Positions 10,208 through 19,329 are shown, numbered from the stretch's first letter. The stretch is DNA of 64,000 bases from Hyphomicrobiales bacterium (GCA_900470155.1 UBZT01000009.1:1075524-1139523), one strand, 5' to 3'. Made by a program: numbers and translations. The notes: generated by a model from the letters alone, not told the origin.

Positions 10208-11248
10208 ATGAAAATGAAATGGATGACGACAACCGCAACCGCGCTGATCGCAACGCTGGCTTTCGCCGGGGCAGCCTCTGCTGCGGGCGAACTCAACATT
10301 TACAACTGGGGTGATTATACGAGCCCCGAACTGATCAAGAAGTTCGAACAGCAGTTCGACGTCAAGGTCACGGTCACCGACTACGATTCCAACGACACGG
10401 CGCTCGCTAAGATCCGCACCGGCGGCCATGGCTTCGACGTCGTCGTGCCCTCGTCCAACTACCTGCAGATCTTCATCAAGGAAGGCCTGCTGGCGGAAGC
10501 ACGCCCGGACCAGATGGAGAACTTCAAGAATGTCGATGAGCGCTGGGTCAACGTCGATTGGGATCCGGGCCGCCACTATTCGGTTCCGTGGCAGATCGGC
10601 TTCTCGGGCATCGGCATCAACACCAAGGTGTATGGTGGCGACATCAACACCTCCGCGATCTGGCTCGATCCTCCGCAGGAACTGGTCGGCAAGATCAATG
10701 TCGAGCCGGAGATGAATGACGTCCTTTTCGCCACGATCAAGTATTTTGGCGGCGATTGGTGCACCGAAGACAAGGAGCTTCTGAAGAAGGTCCGCGACAA
10801 GTTGGTGGAAGCCAAGCCGAAGTGGCTGGCGATGGACTACAGCGTCACCGAAAAGCTGCCGGCCGGCGACTATTCCGCCGTCTACTACTGGAATGGCGCC
10901 ATCCTGCGCTCGCGCTTGAAAAACCCGGACATCAAGTTCGGTTATCCGAAGGAAGGCTTCCCGATCTTCATGGATTCCGTCGCTCTGCTGAAGGACGCGA
11001 AAAATCCCGAAAACGCCAAGCTTTTCATGAACTTCATCATGGAGCCGGAGAACGCCGCATTGATCTCGGCCTTTGCGAAATACGCCAACGGCATCAAGGG
11101 TTCGGCGGATTTCATGCCGGCCGACATGAAGGATGCGCCGGAACTCATCGTGCCGGCCGAATTTGAAAAGGCAGGCGAGTTTCTGAGCAGCTGCTCGCCG
11201 GAAGTTGCAAACCTCTATACCCGCATCTGGACCGAAGTGCAGAAATAA
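10208..11248 (+). CDS. Polyamine-type ABC transporter substrate-binding protein (PotD/PotF-like)
   Basis: A 346-residue periplasmic protein with a Sec signal peptide ending near AASA-AGEL (about residue 24). The mature N-terminus ELNIYNWGDYTSPE is the standard opening of PotD/PotF proteins, and the later DVVVPSSNYLQ and SVPWQIGFSGIG-type segments line the ligand cleft. It is preceded by an AGAGGAAC ribosome binding site. Ligand specificity cannot be assigned; the downstream hydrolases suggest an amide-bearing or acylated amine. Confidence 0.9.
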   Translation: MKMKWMTTTATALIATLAFAGAASAAGELNIYNWGDYTSPELIKKFEQQFDVKVTVTDYDSNDTALAKIRTGGHGFDVVVPSSNYLQIFIKEGLLAEARPDQMENFKNVDERWVNVDWDPGRHYSVPWQIGFSGIGINTKVYGGDINTSAIWLDPPQELVGKINVEPEMNDVLFATIKYFGGDWCTEDKELLKKVRDKLVEAKPKWLAMDYSVTEKLPAGDYSAVYYWNGAILRSRLKNPDIKFGYPKEGFPIFMDSVALLKDAKNPENAKLFMNFIMEPENAALISAFAKYANGIKGSADFMPADMKDAPELIVPAEFEKAGEFLSSCSPEVANLYTRIWTEVQK

Positions 11249-11280
11249 CCAGGTCCGAAAGTCCCTATCCTCATGACCCA

Positions 11281-11303
11281 CGGGGGAGCGTCATGCTCCC
11301 CCG
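11281..11303 (+). terminator. Stable hairpin after the binding-protein gene
   Basis: Eight-base perfect arms GGGGGAGC / GCTCCCCC with a 5-base loop (one more C-G pair can close the stem) lie 33 bases after the binding-protein stop. There is no T tract and the next gene follows on the same strand. It is therefore more likely a partial attenuator or an mRNA-stabilising hairpin than a full terminator. Confidence 0.6.
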
Positions 11304-11321
11304 GACGGGAGGAGCATTTCC

Positions 11322-12503
11322 ATGACCACCGAATTTGCCAAGGCGCACGGCTTTGAGCGCAATGAAGTCATGCTCGCAACCTGGCGAAACGGCCCTTTCA
11401 GCCGCTGGAGCTTTTCCAATGTCGGCGAAGTGGTGCCAAGTGCCGGGATCTCAGCTGCCGCCGAACGTCCGGAAGTAGCCCTGGCATTTTCGCCCTTGCT
11501 CGACCAACCCATGCAGACCGGCCTCGCCGGCCATGGCACGGCCCGCGACTTTCTCAACTATGCCCATACCGACGCTTTCGTGATGATGCGCAGCGGACAA
11601 ATCGTCGCCGAGCATTACGCACCGCATGCCGACGTCAACCAGCCGCATATCGTCTTTTCGGTGAGTAAATCGCTGACCGCGCTTTTGATCGCCAACCTTG
11701 AGGCCGACGGCCTGATCGACCCGGACAAGCCGGTGACCAGCCTTCTGCCCGAAGCGGCAGGCTCCGCCTATGGCGACTGCACCATTCGCGACGTGCTCGA
11801 CATGCGCGTCAGTCTGGAATTCGACGAGGCCTATCTCAATACCGATGGTGCCTATGCCCGCTATCGTCGCGCGACGCTGTGGAATCCGGCGGATCCGGCA
11901 ACGCCGACTGAGACCCTGCTCGCCTTCCTGCTGACGCTGAAGAAGGCGGATCATGCCCATGGCGGCGCGCATTTCTATGCCTCGCCGAATTCCGACCTGC
12001 TCGGCATTCTGGTCGAGCGCGCCACCGGCACGCGATATGCCGAGGTCTTTTCCGAACGCCTGTGGAAGCCGCTCGGCGCGAAGAACCATGCCACGGTGAC
12101 CGTGGATGCCGAAGGCTACGCCCGTGCCGCAGGCGGCGTCTCGGTGACCGCGCGCGATCTTGCCCGCGTCGGGGAGATGGTGCGCAACAACGGTCTGGTC
12201 GAAGGCCGGCAGGTGGTCCCGCAAGCCTGGATCGCCGACATGCTCGACGCCGGCGATCATCAGGCCTGGGTGGACGGCAAGCCCAACCTTTTGCCGAACG
12301 GACGTTATCGCAGCCAATGGTACCAGAGCGGCGAAACGGACGGCGCCTTTTGCGCCATCGGCATCCATGGCCAGTGGCTCTATGTCGATCCGTCCACCGA
12401 GACCGTCATCGTCAAGCTCTCGTCGCAGCCCAACCCGCTGGATGACGAGTTGAAACAGGACAATTTCGCCTTCTTCCGTGCCCTCAGTGCCCTGAACGCT
12501 TGA
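11322..12503 (+). CDS. Serine hydrolase, beta-lactamase/esterase VIII fold (6-aminohexanoate-dimer hydrolase-like)
   Basis: A 393-residue class C beta-lactamase-fold hydrolase. The nucleophile motif S-x-x-K is S113-V-S-K116, close to the Ser112/Lys115 position of the nylon-oligomer hydrolase NylB. The following ANLEADGLIDPDKPV and RDVLDMRVSLEF segments also resemble NylB and its homologues. There is no signal peptide, so it is probably cytoplasmic. It follows the transporter and precedes two amidohydrolases on the same strand, which suggests cleavage of an imported amide or ester. The true substrate is unknown. Confidence 0.85.
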   Translation: MTTEFAKAHGFERNEVMLATWRNGPFSRWSFSNVGEVVPSAGISAAAERPEVALAFSPLLDQPMQTGLAGHGTARDFLNYAHTDAFVMMRSGQIVAEHYAPHADVNQPHIVFSVSKSLTALLIANLEADGLIDPDKPVTSLLPEAAGSAYGDCTIRDVLDMRVSLEFDEAYLNTDGAYARYRRATLWNPADPATPTETLLAFLLTLKKADHAHGGAHFYASPNSDLLGILVERATGTRYAEVFSERLWKPLGAKNHATVTVDAEGYARAAGGVSVTARDLARVGEMVRNNGLVEGRQVVPQAWIADMLDAGDHQAWVDGKPNLLPNGRYRSQWYQSGETDGAFCAIGIHGQWLYVDPSTETVIVKLSSQPNPLDDELKQDNFAFFRALSALNA

Positions 12504-12533
12504 ACGCCAGAACCCGAATTCGAGACAACCGGA

Positions 12534-14213
12534 ATGACCACCATGTCCCAGACCGCCGAACTGATCATCAAGAATGCCCGCGTTCTGACGATGGACCAAG
12601 CCAATCCGCGTGGCGAAGCCATTGCGATTGCCGGAAACCGGATCTTGGCGGTCGGTTCTGCAGGCGAGATCGACGCGCTCGCCAACGCTTCAACCCGTGT
12701 CATCGACGCCAAGGGCGCGACCGTCCTGCCGGGCTTCAACGAAGCGCATATGCACATCTTCCCGGGCTCTGTCTCGCTGCGTCAACTCAACCTGCACGGC
12801 ATTCAGGGTTTCGACGCACTGAAGACGGCGATCCTCGATTATTCCGCAGCCAATCCCGATGAACCGCTTCTGATGGGCTTTTCCGCCGACTATTCGATCA
12901 TCGGCCTTGGCGAACCGGTCACCCGCCAGCATCTCGACGCCATCGTGCCGGATCGTCCCTTCATGATGTTTGCCCCCGACCACCATACGGCCTGGGCCAA
13001 TACCATGGCGCTGCAACAGGCCGGCCTTCTGCAGGGCAAGGATGTCGGAATCGGCAACGAGATCGTCATGGGAGCAGACGGCCTGGCCAGTGGCGAACTG
13101 CGCGAAGGCAATGCCTTCGGCCCGGTCGCCGCGCTTGCCTCCACCGGCGGTCGCGAGGAACTCGGCATGGTCACCGGCATGGATCCGGACAATGTCACGC
13201 CGGAGCAATATGCCCTCGACCGGGCGATCCTGAAGAGCGGCCTCGACTATTGCGCCTCCTGGGGCGTGACCTCGATCCAGAACTTCGACGGCAACCACTA
13301 CCAACTGCGTCTGATGCGCGACCTGGAACAGGCCGGCGAACTGCCCTGCCGCATTCGTATTCCCTTCCACATGAAGAACTTCATGGACCTTGCCGAACTC
13401 GACAAGGCCGCCGAATGGAAGAGGGAATTTGCCACCGACATGGTGCGGGGTGACTTCGTCAAGGTGTTCATGGACGGCGTGCTCGATAGCCAAACCGCCT
13501 TCATGCTCGACGGCTACGGCGATCGCCCCGATTACGACTATGAGCCGCTGTTCACCGCCGACGCGTTCAACGCCATCGCCACCAAGGCCGATGCACTCGG
13601 CCTGCAGGTCGCCGTGCATGCCATCGGCAGCGCCGCGATCCGCCAGACGCTCGATGGCTATGAAGCGGCGTTGAAGACCAACGGCCAGCAGGACAACCGC
13701 CATCGCATCGAACATATCGAGGTCATTCACCCGGATGACATTCCGCGCTTCGCCGAACTCGGCATCGTCGCCTCGATGCAGCCCGTGCATTATCCCGGCG
13801 GCACCTGTTTCCCGGCCGAACCGACGACGGACAAGATCGGCGAAGACCGCTGGCAATATGCCTATGCCTGGCGCACGATGAAGGAGGCAGGCGCCACGGT
13901 CGTCTTTGCCTCCGACTGGCCGGTTTCGCCTGTCTCGCCGTTCCAGTGCATCCAGGATGCCCTGACCCGTAAGCCATGGAAAGACGGATTGCCGGAGCAG
14001 CGCTTCTCGCTGGAGGAATCCCTCGAGGCCTATACCGCGATCGGCGCCTGGGTCGAATTCATGGAAGACCGAAAGGGCAAGCTGAAGCCCGGTTTTCTTG
14101 CCGACATCGTGGTGCTCTCGACCGATATCGAAAGCGTCGCAGCCGACAGGATCATGACCGACGTCCGCGCCGCGATCACCATCTGCGACGGCCGGATCAC
14201 CTATCAGTCCTGA
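12534..14213 (+). CDS. Amidohydrolase family 3 protein (YtcJ-like), first of two tandem paralogues
   Basis: A 559-residue metal-dependent hydrolase of the amidohydrolase-3 branch (COG1574/YtcJ). An N-terminal beta-sandwich strand set (ELIIKNARVLTMD) leads into the metal-binding motif NEAHMH at about residue 75. The TIM barrel carries the later ligands around VAVHAIGS and HRIEHIEV and the final FASDWPVSP, and the protein ends with a second sandwich segment (GFLADIVVLS). The start could be either of two ATGs nine bases apart. It is strongly similar along its whole length to the next gene, so the pair arose by duplication. Confidence 0.9.
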   Translation: MTTMSQTAELIIKNARVLTMDQANPRGEAIAIAGNRILAVGSAGEIDALANASTRVIDAKGATVLPGFNEAHMHIFPGSVSLRQLNLHGIQGFDALKTAILDYSAANPDEPLLMGFSADYSIIGLGEPVTRQHLDAIVPDRPFMMFAPDHHTAWANTMALQQAGLLQGKDVGIGNEIVMGADGLASGELREGNAFGPVAALASTGGREELGMVTGMDPDNVTPEQYALDRAILKSGLDYCASWGVTSIQNFDGNHYQLRLMRDLEQAGELPCRIRIPFHMKNFMDLAELDKAAEWKREFATDMVRGDFVKVFMDGVLDSQTAFMLDGYGDRPDYDYEPLFTADAFNAIATKADALGLQVAVHAIGSAAIRQTLDGYEAALKTNGQQDNRHRIEHIEVIHPDDIPRFAELGIVASMQPVHYPGGTCFPAEPTTDKIGEDRWQYAYAWRTMKEAGATVVFASDWPVSPVSPFQCIQDALTRKPWKDGLPEQRFSLEESLEAYTAIGAWVEFMEDRKGKLKPGFLADIVVLSTDIESVAADRIMTDVRAAITICDGRITYQS

Positions 14214-14243
14214 TCGATCGGTAAGAGCAAAAGGGACCACATC

Positions 14244-15917
14244 ATGAGCATTACTGCCGATATCATCATCCACAATGCACGCATCCTGACCATGGATGAC
14301 GATAGGCCCACGGCGCAGGCGATCGCGCTCGCCGGCAACCGCATTCTCGCAGTCGGCACCGACGCCGAGATCATGGCCTATTCCGTGCCCGCGACCCGGA
14401 TGATCGATGCCGGCAGCGCTTCGGTCCTTCCGGGTTTTAACGAAGCCCATATGCATATCTTCGGCGGCTCTGTCGGCCTCGGCCAATTGTCGCTGATGGG
14501 GACCAAGGGCTTCGATGCCCTGAAGGCCGCCATACGCGCCTACGCCACCGAAAACCCCACCAAGCCCCTGCTGGAAGGGCTCTACGCCGACTATACGATC
14601 CTGTCGGACGAGGAGCGCGTCAGCCGCCACCATCTCGATGCGATCATCGCCGATCGCCCCTTCGTCATGATGGCACCGGACCGCCACACGGCCTGGGCCA
14701 ATACGATCGCACTGGAAAAGGCCGGCATCCTGCACGGCCGCGACGTCGGCGTCGGCAACGAGATCGTCATGGGCGATGATGGACTGGCCGCCGGCGAATT
14801 GCGCGAAACCAATGCGTTCAGCCCGGTCATGGCGCTCAGCGAAACCGGCGGCCGCGAAATGCTCGGCAGTGCGACCGGCGGCGACCCGGACCATGTGACG
14901 CCGGAACAAAGAGCTGCCGACATTGCGGTTCTCAAGAAGGGCCTCGCCTATTGCGCCGCCCAGGGCATTACCTCGATCCAGAACATGGACGGCAGTCTCT
15001 ACCAGCTGGAAATGCTCCAGGAGATCGAGGACACCGAAGGACTGCCGGTGCGTGTCCGCATGCCCTACCACATGAAGAATTTCATGCCGCTTTCCGATCT
15101 TGAGGACAAGGCCGCCGTCTGGCGCGGGCGCTTCCAATCCGACAAGCTGCGCTGCAACTTCGTCAAGATGTTCATGGATGGCGTGACCGAAGGCGAAACC
15201 GCCGTCTTCGTCGACGACTACAGCCACAAGCCAGGCTGGAAAGGCGAACCGCTGTTTACGGCCGAACATTTCAACAGCATCGCAATTGAAGCGGACCGTC
15301 TCGGGCTGCCGGTGACGGTGCATGCCATCGGCGACGGCGCGGTGCGCATGGTGCTTGACGGCTATGAGGCGGCGATCCGGACCAATGGACGGCGCGACAG
15401 CCGCAACCGCATCGAACATATCGAGGTCGTGCATCCCGACGACATTCCGCGTCTTGCCGAACTCGGCACCATCGCCTCGATGCAGCCAACGCATCCGCCA
15501 GGCTCGGCCGGCCTGCCGCTTGAACCCTATCTGACCTATATTGGCGAACAGCGCTGGCCCTACGCCTTCGCCTGGAAGACCCTTGTCGACGCAGGCGCGA
15601 CAATTGTCTTTGCCACCGACTGGCCGGTCTCGCCGCTGCCGCCGCTGAGCTGCATCACCGATGCCATGACCCGCACGCCGTGGCGGCAAGACATGCCGGA
15701 TCATCGCCTGACGCTCGACCAGACACTGGTCGCCTATACCCGCACCAGCGCCTGGGTCGAGTTCATGGAAGACCGCAAGGGCATGTTGAAACCCGGCTAT
15801 TATGCCGACGTCGTGGTGCTTTCGGGCGACATCGAAACCTGCCCGCATGCCGGGATTGTCGATCTGTCGCCGGCTGTGACCATCTGCGACGGGCGCATCA
15901 CCTACCAGGCGAACTAA
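14244..15917 (+). CDS. Amidohydrolase family 3 protein (YtcJ-like), second tandem paralogue
   Basis: A 557-residue paralogue of the preceding gene with the same architecture: ADIIIHNARILTMDDD sandwich strands, NEAHMHIF metal motif, VHAIGDGA and RIEHIEVVHPDD barrel segments, and FATDWPVSPLPP before the C-terminal sandwich. The two proteins share most motifs but differ in the loops after the first metal motif and around residues 315-335, which may change specificity. A good AAAGGGA ribosome binding site precedes the ATG. It lies 30 bases after its twin and 8 bases before the TetR gene. Confidence 0.9.
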   Translation: MSITADIIIHNARILTMDDDRPTAQAIALAGNRILAVGTDAEIMAYSVPATRMIDAGSASVLPGFNEAHMHIFGGSVGLGQLSLMGTKGFDALKAAIRAYATENPTKPLLEGLYADYTILSDEERVSRHHLDAIIADRPFVMMAPDRHTAWANTIALEKAGILHGRDVGVGNEIVMGDDGLAAGELRETNAFSPVMALSETGGREMLGSATGGDPDHVTPEQRAADIAVLKKGLAYCAAQGITSIQNMDGSLYQLEMLQEIEDTEGLPVRVRMPYHMKNFMPLSDLEDKAAVWRGRFQSDKLRCNFVKMFMDGVTEGETAVFVDDYSHKPGWKGEPLFTAEHFNSIAIEADRLGLPVTVHAIGDGAVRMVLDGYEAAIRTNGRRDSRNRIEHIEVVHPDDIPRLAELGTIASMQPTHPPGSAGLPLEPYLTYIGEQRWPYAFAWKTLVDAGATIVFATDWPVSPLPPLSCITDAMTRTPWRQDMPDHRLTLDQTLVAYTRTSAWVEFMEDRKGMLKPGYYADVVVLSGDIETCPHAGIVDLSPAVTICDGRITYQAN

Positions 15918-15925
15918 GGACGACG

Positions 15926-16621
15926 ATGGACGACAAACAGGCATCAGCAGTGGTGACCGAGGCGGCCGGCGAAAGCCAGCGCGGCCGGCCGGCTGGTGCC
16001 ACCCGCAAGGGTCTGGAGACACGCGCCCGGATCATCAAGGGCGCGCTGGACGCGCTGGAAGACGGCGGCATGGGCGCGCTCACCACCCGCCGCATCGCGG
16101 AAAGCGCCGGCGTCAAGCTCGCCACCCTGCACTATTACTTCGACAGCAAGGAAAGCCTGTTGCTGGCCGTGCTCGAAGACCTGATTGCCGACATGGACAA
16201 GGCCTATCAGCGTGATGAACCCTTACCGGACGATCCGGAAGACCGGGTCGAGGCGTTGATCCGCGCCAGCTGGCACTATATCCAGCACACCCGCGCCAAG
16301 CAGATCGCCCAGACCGAGCTGACCCTGTATGCGCTCCGGACCAAAGGCTCGGAATGGCTCGCGGCACGCCAGTACAATGCCTATATCGACTTCTATGGCC
16401 ATCTGGTCTTTGCCGACAACGACCAGATCACCAGTGAGCGCAAGCGCATCGGCCGCGCCGTCGCCCGCCAGATCCTGATCGGCATCGACGGCATCATCCT
16501 GCAAAGCTACGCATTGCAGGATCAGTCTGCCTCCAATGACGATGTCGAAGCGCTGATCATCGCCATGCGCGGCTATCTGCGCCGGATGATGGCCGACAGC
16601 AGCGAACGGGAAGACCGCTAG
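15926..16621 (+). CDS. TetR/AcrR family transcriptional regulator
   Basis: A 231-residue regulator. After a basic N-terminal tail (about 30 residues), the TetR helix-turn-helix spans roughly residues 35-80 and includes TTRRIAESAGVKLATLHYYF, the usual recognition helix ending in YYF. The rest is an all-helical ligand-binding domain. It is the last gene of the plus-strand block and probably controls the transporter/hydrolase genes before it. Its stop overlaps the stop of the convergent lactonase-type gene in a shared CTAG. Confidence 0.88.
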   Translation: MDDKQASAVVTEAAGESQRGRPAGATRKGLETRARIIKGALDALEDGGMGALTTRRIAESAGVKLATLHYYFDSKESLLLAVLEDLIADMDKAYQRDEPLPDDPEDRVEALIRASWHYIQHTRAKQIAQTELTLYALRTKGSEWLAARQYNAYIDFYGHLVFADNDQITSERKRIGRAVARQILIGIDGIILQSYALQDQSASNDDVEALIIAMRGYLRRMMADSSEREDR

Positions 16622-17457
16622 GACAGCGCCCACAGGCGTTTGGCATTGTCCGAAAACAGCGCCTGCCTGTCTTCCAGACTGACGCCGGAGAGCAGCGCCT
16701 GCGTGGTCGCAACCCAGGTCGACAGGCCACCTCCGAGCGTACAGACCGGCCAATCCGAGCCCCAGACCGCGCGATTGAAACCGAAGGCATCGATCACATG
16801 GTCGAAATAGGGCTTCATGTCATCGAGCGTCCAGTTCTCGAGATCGCCATAGGCCGGAATGCCGGAAATCTTGACGCGGACATTGGAACGCGCGGCGATC
16901 TGGGTGATGCCCTGCTTCCATGTGTCGTAACCCTGGCCCTTGATGTCAGGAACGCCGCAATGGTCGAGGACAAAGGTCACGTCCGGGACCAGATCGACCA
17001 ATGCCTTGGCCTTGTCGATCTGGTGCGGCAGCATGCACAGATCGAAGGTCAGACCGGTGCCCGACAGGCGCTTGATGTTTTCGCGAAACAGCGCCCCCTC
17101 GGAGACATCGTCAGGCACGACATGCAGCACCCGGCGAAAGCCCTTGACGAAGGGATTGGCGCGCTGCTGTTCCAGATAGTCGGGGAAATCTTCATCCTCC
17201 GGCCGGCAGGCGGCGATCACGCCACGGATCATGTTGCCGGGCTTGTGCGAGATCGACTGCACCATCTCCGTCTCGCCCGCCATGTCGACGGCATCGACAT
17301 CGACCTCCATATGTAGCACTGCGCTGATGCCAAGCCGCCGCGCCTCGCGCGCATAGCGCTCATAGGTAAAGTCCGCGTCGAGCGCCGGCACGTCCTTCAG
17401 CCAGGGATAACGCAGCCAGTCGCGATAGATCAGGTGCAGATGTGTGTCGATGATCAT
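16618..17457 (-). CDS. Amidohydrolase-2 family hydrolase, lactonase type (L-fuconolactonase/L-rhamnonolactonase-like)
   Basis: A 279-residue TIM-barrel metal hydrolase of the COG3618 group, whose characterised members open sugar lactones. The metal motif DTHLHL is at residues 4-9, with later LDHCGVPD and the final GSDWPVCTLGG. The ATG at 17457 sits six bases after GGAGGAGG, so it is preferred to the TTG 15 bases upstream. Linked SDR and FAH-family genes suggest a deoxysugar acid pathway such as L-fucose; the other pathway enzymes are not in the window. A 15-base tandem repeat lies just upstream. Confidence 0.8.
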   Translation of the reverse strand: MIIDTHLHLIYRDWLRYPWLKDVPALDADFTYERYAREARRLGISAVLHMEVDVDAVDMAGETEMVQSISHKPGNMIRGVIAACRPEDEDFPDYLEQQRANPFVKGFRRVLHVVPDDVSEGALFRENIKRLSGTGLTFDLCMLPHQIDKAKALVDLVPDVTFVLDHCGVPDIKGQGYDTWKQGITQIAARSNVRVKISGIPAYGDLENWTLDDMKPYFDHVIDAFGFNRAVWGSDWPVCTLGGGLSTWVATTQALLSGVSLEDRQALFSDNAKRLWALS

Positions 17458-17480
17458 AGGTGCCTCCTCCAAAGCGCCGA

Positions 17481-17510
17481 CTGCCCACTCGTAAACTGCC
17501 CATTAGTAAA
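17481..17510 (-). repeat. Two tandem 15-bp repeats upstream of the lactonase-type gene
   Basis: Two adjacent 15-base units (17481-17495 and 17496-17510) beginning CTGCCCA and ending GTAAA match at 13 of 15 positions, and a third GTAAAC follows at 17525-17530. They fill the 72-base gap between the IclR stop and the hydrolase start. Their position fits a direct-repeat operator, possibly for the neighbouring IclR protein, but this is inference. Confidence 0.5.
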
Positions 17511-17529
17511 CGGAGAATTCTGCGGTAAA

Positions 17530-18357
17530 CTACTCTTCTCCCGATATGCCGGCCCCGGCAAGATCGGAAAGCCGTTTCGCTGTGTTGAGCAACAGCTGGA
17601 TCGTGTTGGTGATATCCGGCGCGCCTGGCGTATTGATCAAGGTGATATAGGGCACCGTCAAGGCTGCAATGGCCGTTCCGTCGGCAATCACGATTGGCGC
17701 CGTCAGATTGATGACACCCGCGGTCTGCGCGCTTGGCATCATCTCGTAACCGCGCGTCACCACCTGGTTCAGCCGCGCTTCGAATGCCGGCGTCATGCGA
17801 TCGCCATCGCCGCCGCTGCCGACATGTTCGCAGACCATCATCGCCCGCGCCTCCCGGCTGCGAAAGGCGAGTAGCACATGCCCGGAGCCGGTATCAAACA
17901 AGCCCATGCGTGAACCGATCCGGATCGAAATTCCCCAATATCCCGGCGCTTCCTGCTGGGCAATGACCACAGGATGGCCGCGGTCGTAGACGACGAGATG
18001 ATTGGCCTGATGGGACGTCTCGCCCAATTCCCGCATCAGCGGCATGGCAAACGAAGCGAGCCGGCGTGTCGGCACATGCATCTGTGCGAGGCCGAAAAGC
18101 TTCAGCGTCAGTGCAAACCGATCACCATCGAGGCGCGCCACATAGCCGCGGCGCACGAGGCGATCGAGCATGCGATAGAATTCGTTCGGGCTGCGATCCA
18201 GCCGCTTGGCGATCTCGGCCTGCGTCAGGCCGCCATCGACACCGGCCAGCAGTTCGAGAATATCGAGCCCCTTGTCGAGGGCCGGCGCCCGGTATCGGTC
18301 ATGTTCTTGCTCGGCCTCGGTCAACCCTACCCCTTTTCCAGCACTCTGTTTTGCCAT
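17530..18357 (-). CDS. IclR family transcriptional regulator
   Basis: A 275-residue regulator with a winged helix-turn-helix at about residues 25-85 (DKGLDILELLAGV, then LTQAEIAKRLDRSPNEFYRMLDRL) and a C-terminal IclR effector domain containing IRIGSRMGLFDTGSGHVLLAF. IclR proteins commonly sense small carbon metabolites and control adjacent catabolic operons. It is divergent from the SDR-FAH pair and upstream of the lactonase on its own strand, so it probably controls both. No Shine-Dalgarno sequence is evident before the ATG. Confidence 0.9.
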   Translation of the reverse strand: MAKQSAGKGVGLTEAEQEHDRYRAPALDKGLDILELLAGVDGGLTQAEIAKRLDRSPNEFYRMLDRLVRRGYVARLDGDRFALTLKLFGLAQMHVPTRRLASFAMPLMRELGETSHQANHLVVYDRGHPVVIAQQEAPGYWGISIRIGSRMGLFDTGSGHVLLAFRSREARAMMVCEHVGSGGDGDRMTPAFEARLNQVVTRGYEMMPSAQTAGVINLTAPIVIADGTAIAALTVPYITLINTPGAPDITNTIQLLLNTAKRLSDLAGAGISGEE

Positions 18358-18448
18358 GACGATTTATGAATAAGTGCTTTGCCTGTGAATTAGGCTCGCA
18401 TTGGCGATCGTTTTATGCAACCCATATGAACGCAATTTGGGAGAGAGC

Positions 18449-18491
18449 CCCGCTTTTCCGCAACGCCAATCAAGTGTTGCGCAAGAGCGGG
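18449..18491. promoter_or_regulatory. 43-bp near-perfect palindrome between the IclR and SDR genes
   Basis: The arms 18449-18466 and 18474-18491 match in 15 of 18 positions with two further G-T wobbles. The core is CGCAAC...GTTGCG and the outer arms are CCCGCT...AGCGGG. It lies 92 bases after the IclR start and 103 bases before the SDR start. It could be an operator for the divergent promoters or a leader hairpin of the SDR-FAH mRNA. There is no T tract to make it a simple terminator. Confidence 0.65.
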
Positions 18492-18594
18492 AACGGGAGT
18501 GGTCGAAGACGGGAAACCCGGAGGGGGAACGCGGCAGCAGGCGTTTTACAGCCGCAACCGGTCGTTCGACAGCAAGCACGAGGATGCATTGAAG

Positions 18595-19329
18595 ATGAGT
18601 CTACCCCTGCAGGATAAGCGCGTTCTGGTCACGGCCGCCGGCCAGGGCATCGGCCGCGCCAGCGCACTCGCATTCGCAAAAGCCGGCGCCAGCGTCGTCG
18701 CCACGGATATCAATGCCGAAGCCCTGAAGAGCCTCGATGACGAGACGGGGATCGAAACCAGGGTTCTGGATGTGCTGAAGGACGACGCGGTGAACGCCGT
18801 CATCGCAGCGACCGGACCGTTCGACGTGTTGTTCAACTGCGCCGGTTTCGTGCATTCCGGCTCGGTTCTCGACATGGCCGACAAGGACCTCGACTTCGCC
18901 TTCGACCTCAACGTCCGCGCCATGATCCGCACCATCCGGGCCGTGTTGCCCTCGATGCTGGAGCGCGGCGACGGTTCGATCATCAACATGGCCTCGGTCG
19001 CAAGTTCGATCAAAGGCGTGCCGAACCGTTGCGCCTACACCGTGACCAAGGCCGCCGTCATTGGCCTGACCAAATCCGTCGCTGCCGACTATGTCACGCA
19101 GGGCATCCGCTGCAACGCCATCTGCCCCGGCACCGTCGAAAGCCCGTCGCTGCAGGACCGCATGAAGGCACAGGGCAACTACGACGAAGCGCGCGCCGCC
19201 TTCATTGCACGCCAGCCGATGGGCCGCCTGGGCACGCCGGAAGAAATCGCCGACCTCGCGGTCTATCTCGCCGGCGCCACATACACGTCGGGCCAGGCCT
19301 ATGCGATCGATGGCGGCTGGGGCATCTGA
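18595..19329 (+). CDS. SDR-family dehydrogenase (BDH2-like; candidate 2-keto-3-deoxy-L-fuconate dehydrogenase)
   Basis: A 244-residue short-chain dehydrogenase. The cofactor motif is TAAGQGIGRA at about residues 14-23, an aspartate (ATDIN) suggests NAD, NCAG is present, and the catalytic Ser and YxxxK are in SVASS and YTVTK. The sequence closely follows the mammalian BDH2/DHRS6 group (GFVHSGSVLD, NRCAYTVTKAAVIGLTKS), to which the bacterial 2-keto-3-deoxy-L-fuconate dehydrogenases belong. The pairing with an FAH-family gene supports that role. A longer frame begins upstream, but the ATG at 18595 aligns with the family start. Confidence 0.85.
   Translation: MSLPLQDKRVLVTAAGQGIGRASALAFAKAGASVVATDINAEALKSLDDETGIETRVLDVLKDDAVNAVIAATGPFDVLFNCAGFVHSGSVLDMADKDLDFAFDLNVRAMIRTIRAVLPSMLERGDGSIINMASVASSIKGVPNRCAYTVTKAAVIGLTKSVAADYVTQGIRCNAICPGTVESPSLQDRMKAQGNYDEARAAFIARQPMGRLGTPEEIADLAVYLAGATYTSGQAYAIDGGWGI

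Noticed and set aside
12690..16022. A 1110-codon open frame on the minus strand across the two amidohydrolase genes
   Set aside because: It is antisense to two well-conserved genes with clear motifs, and its composition (rich in H, D, G and R without domains) is typical of a GC-driven shadow frame.
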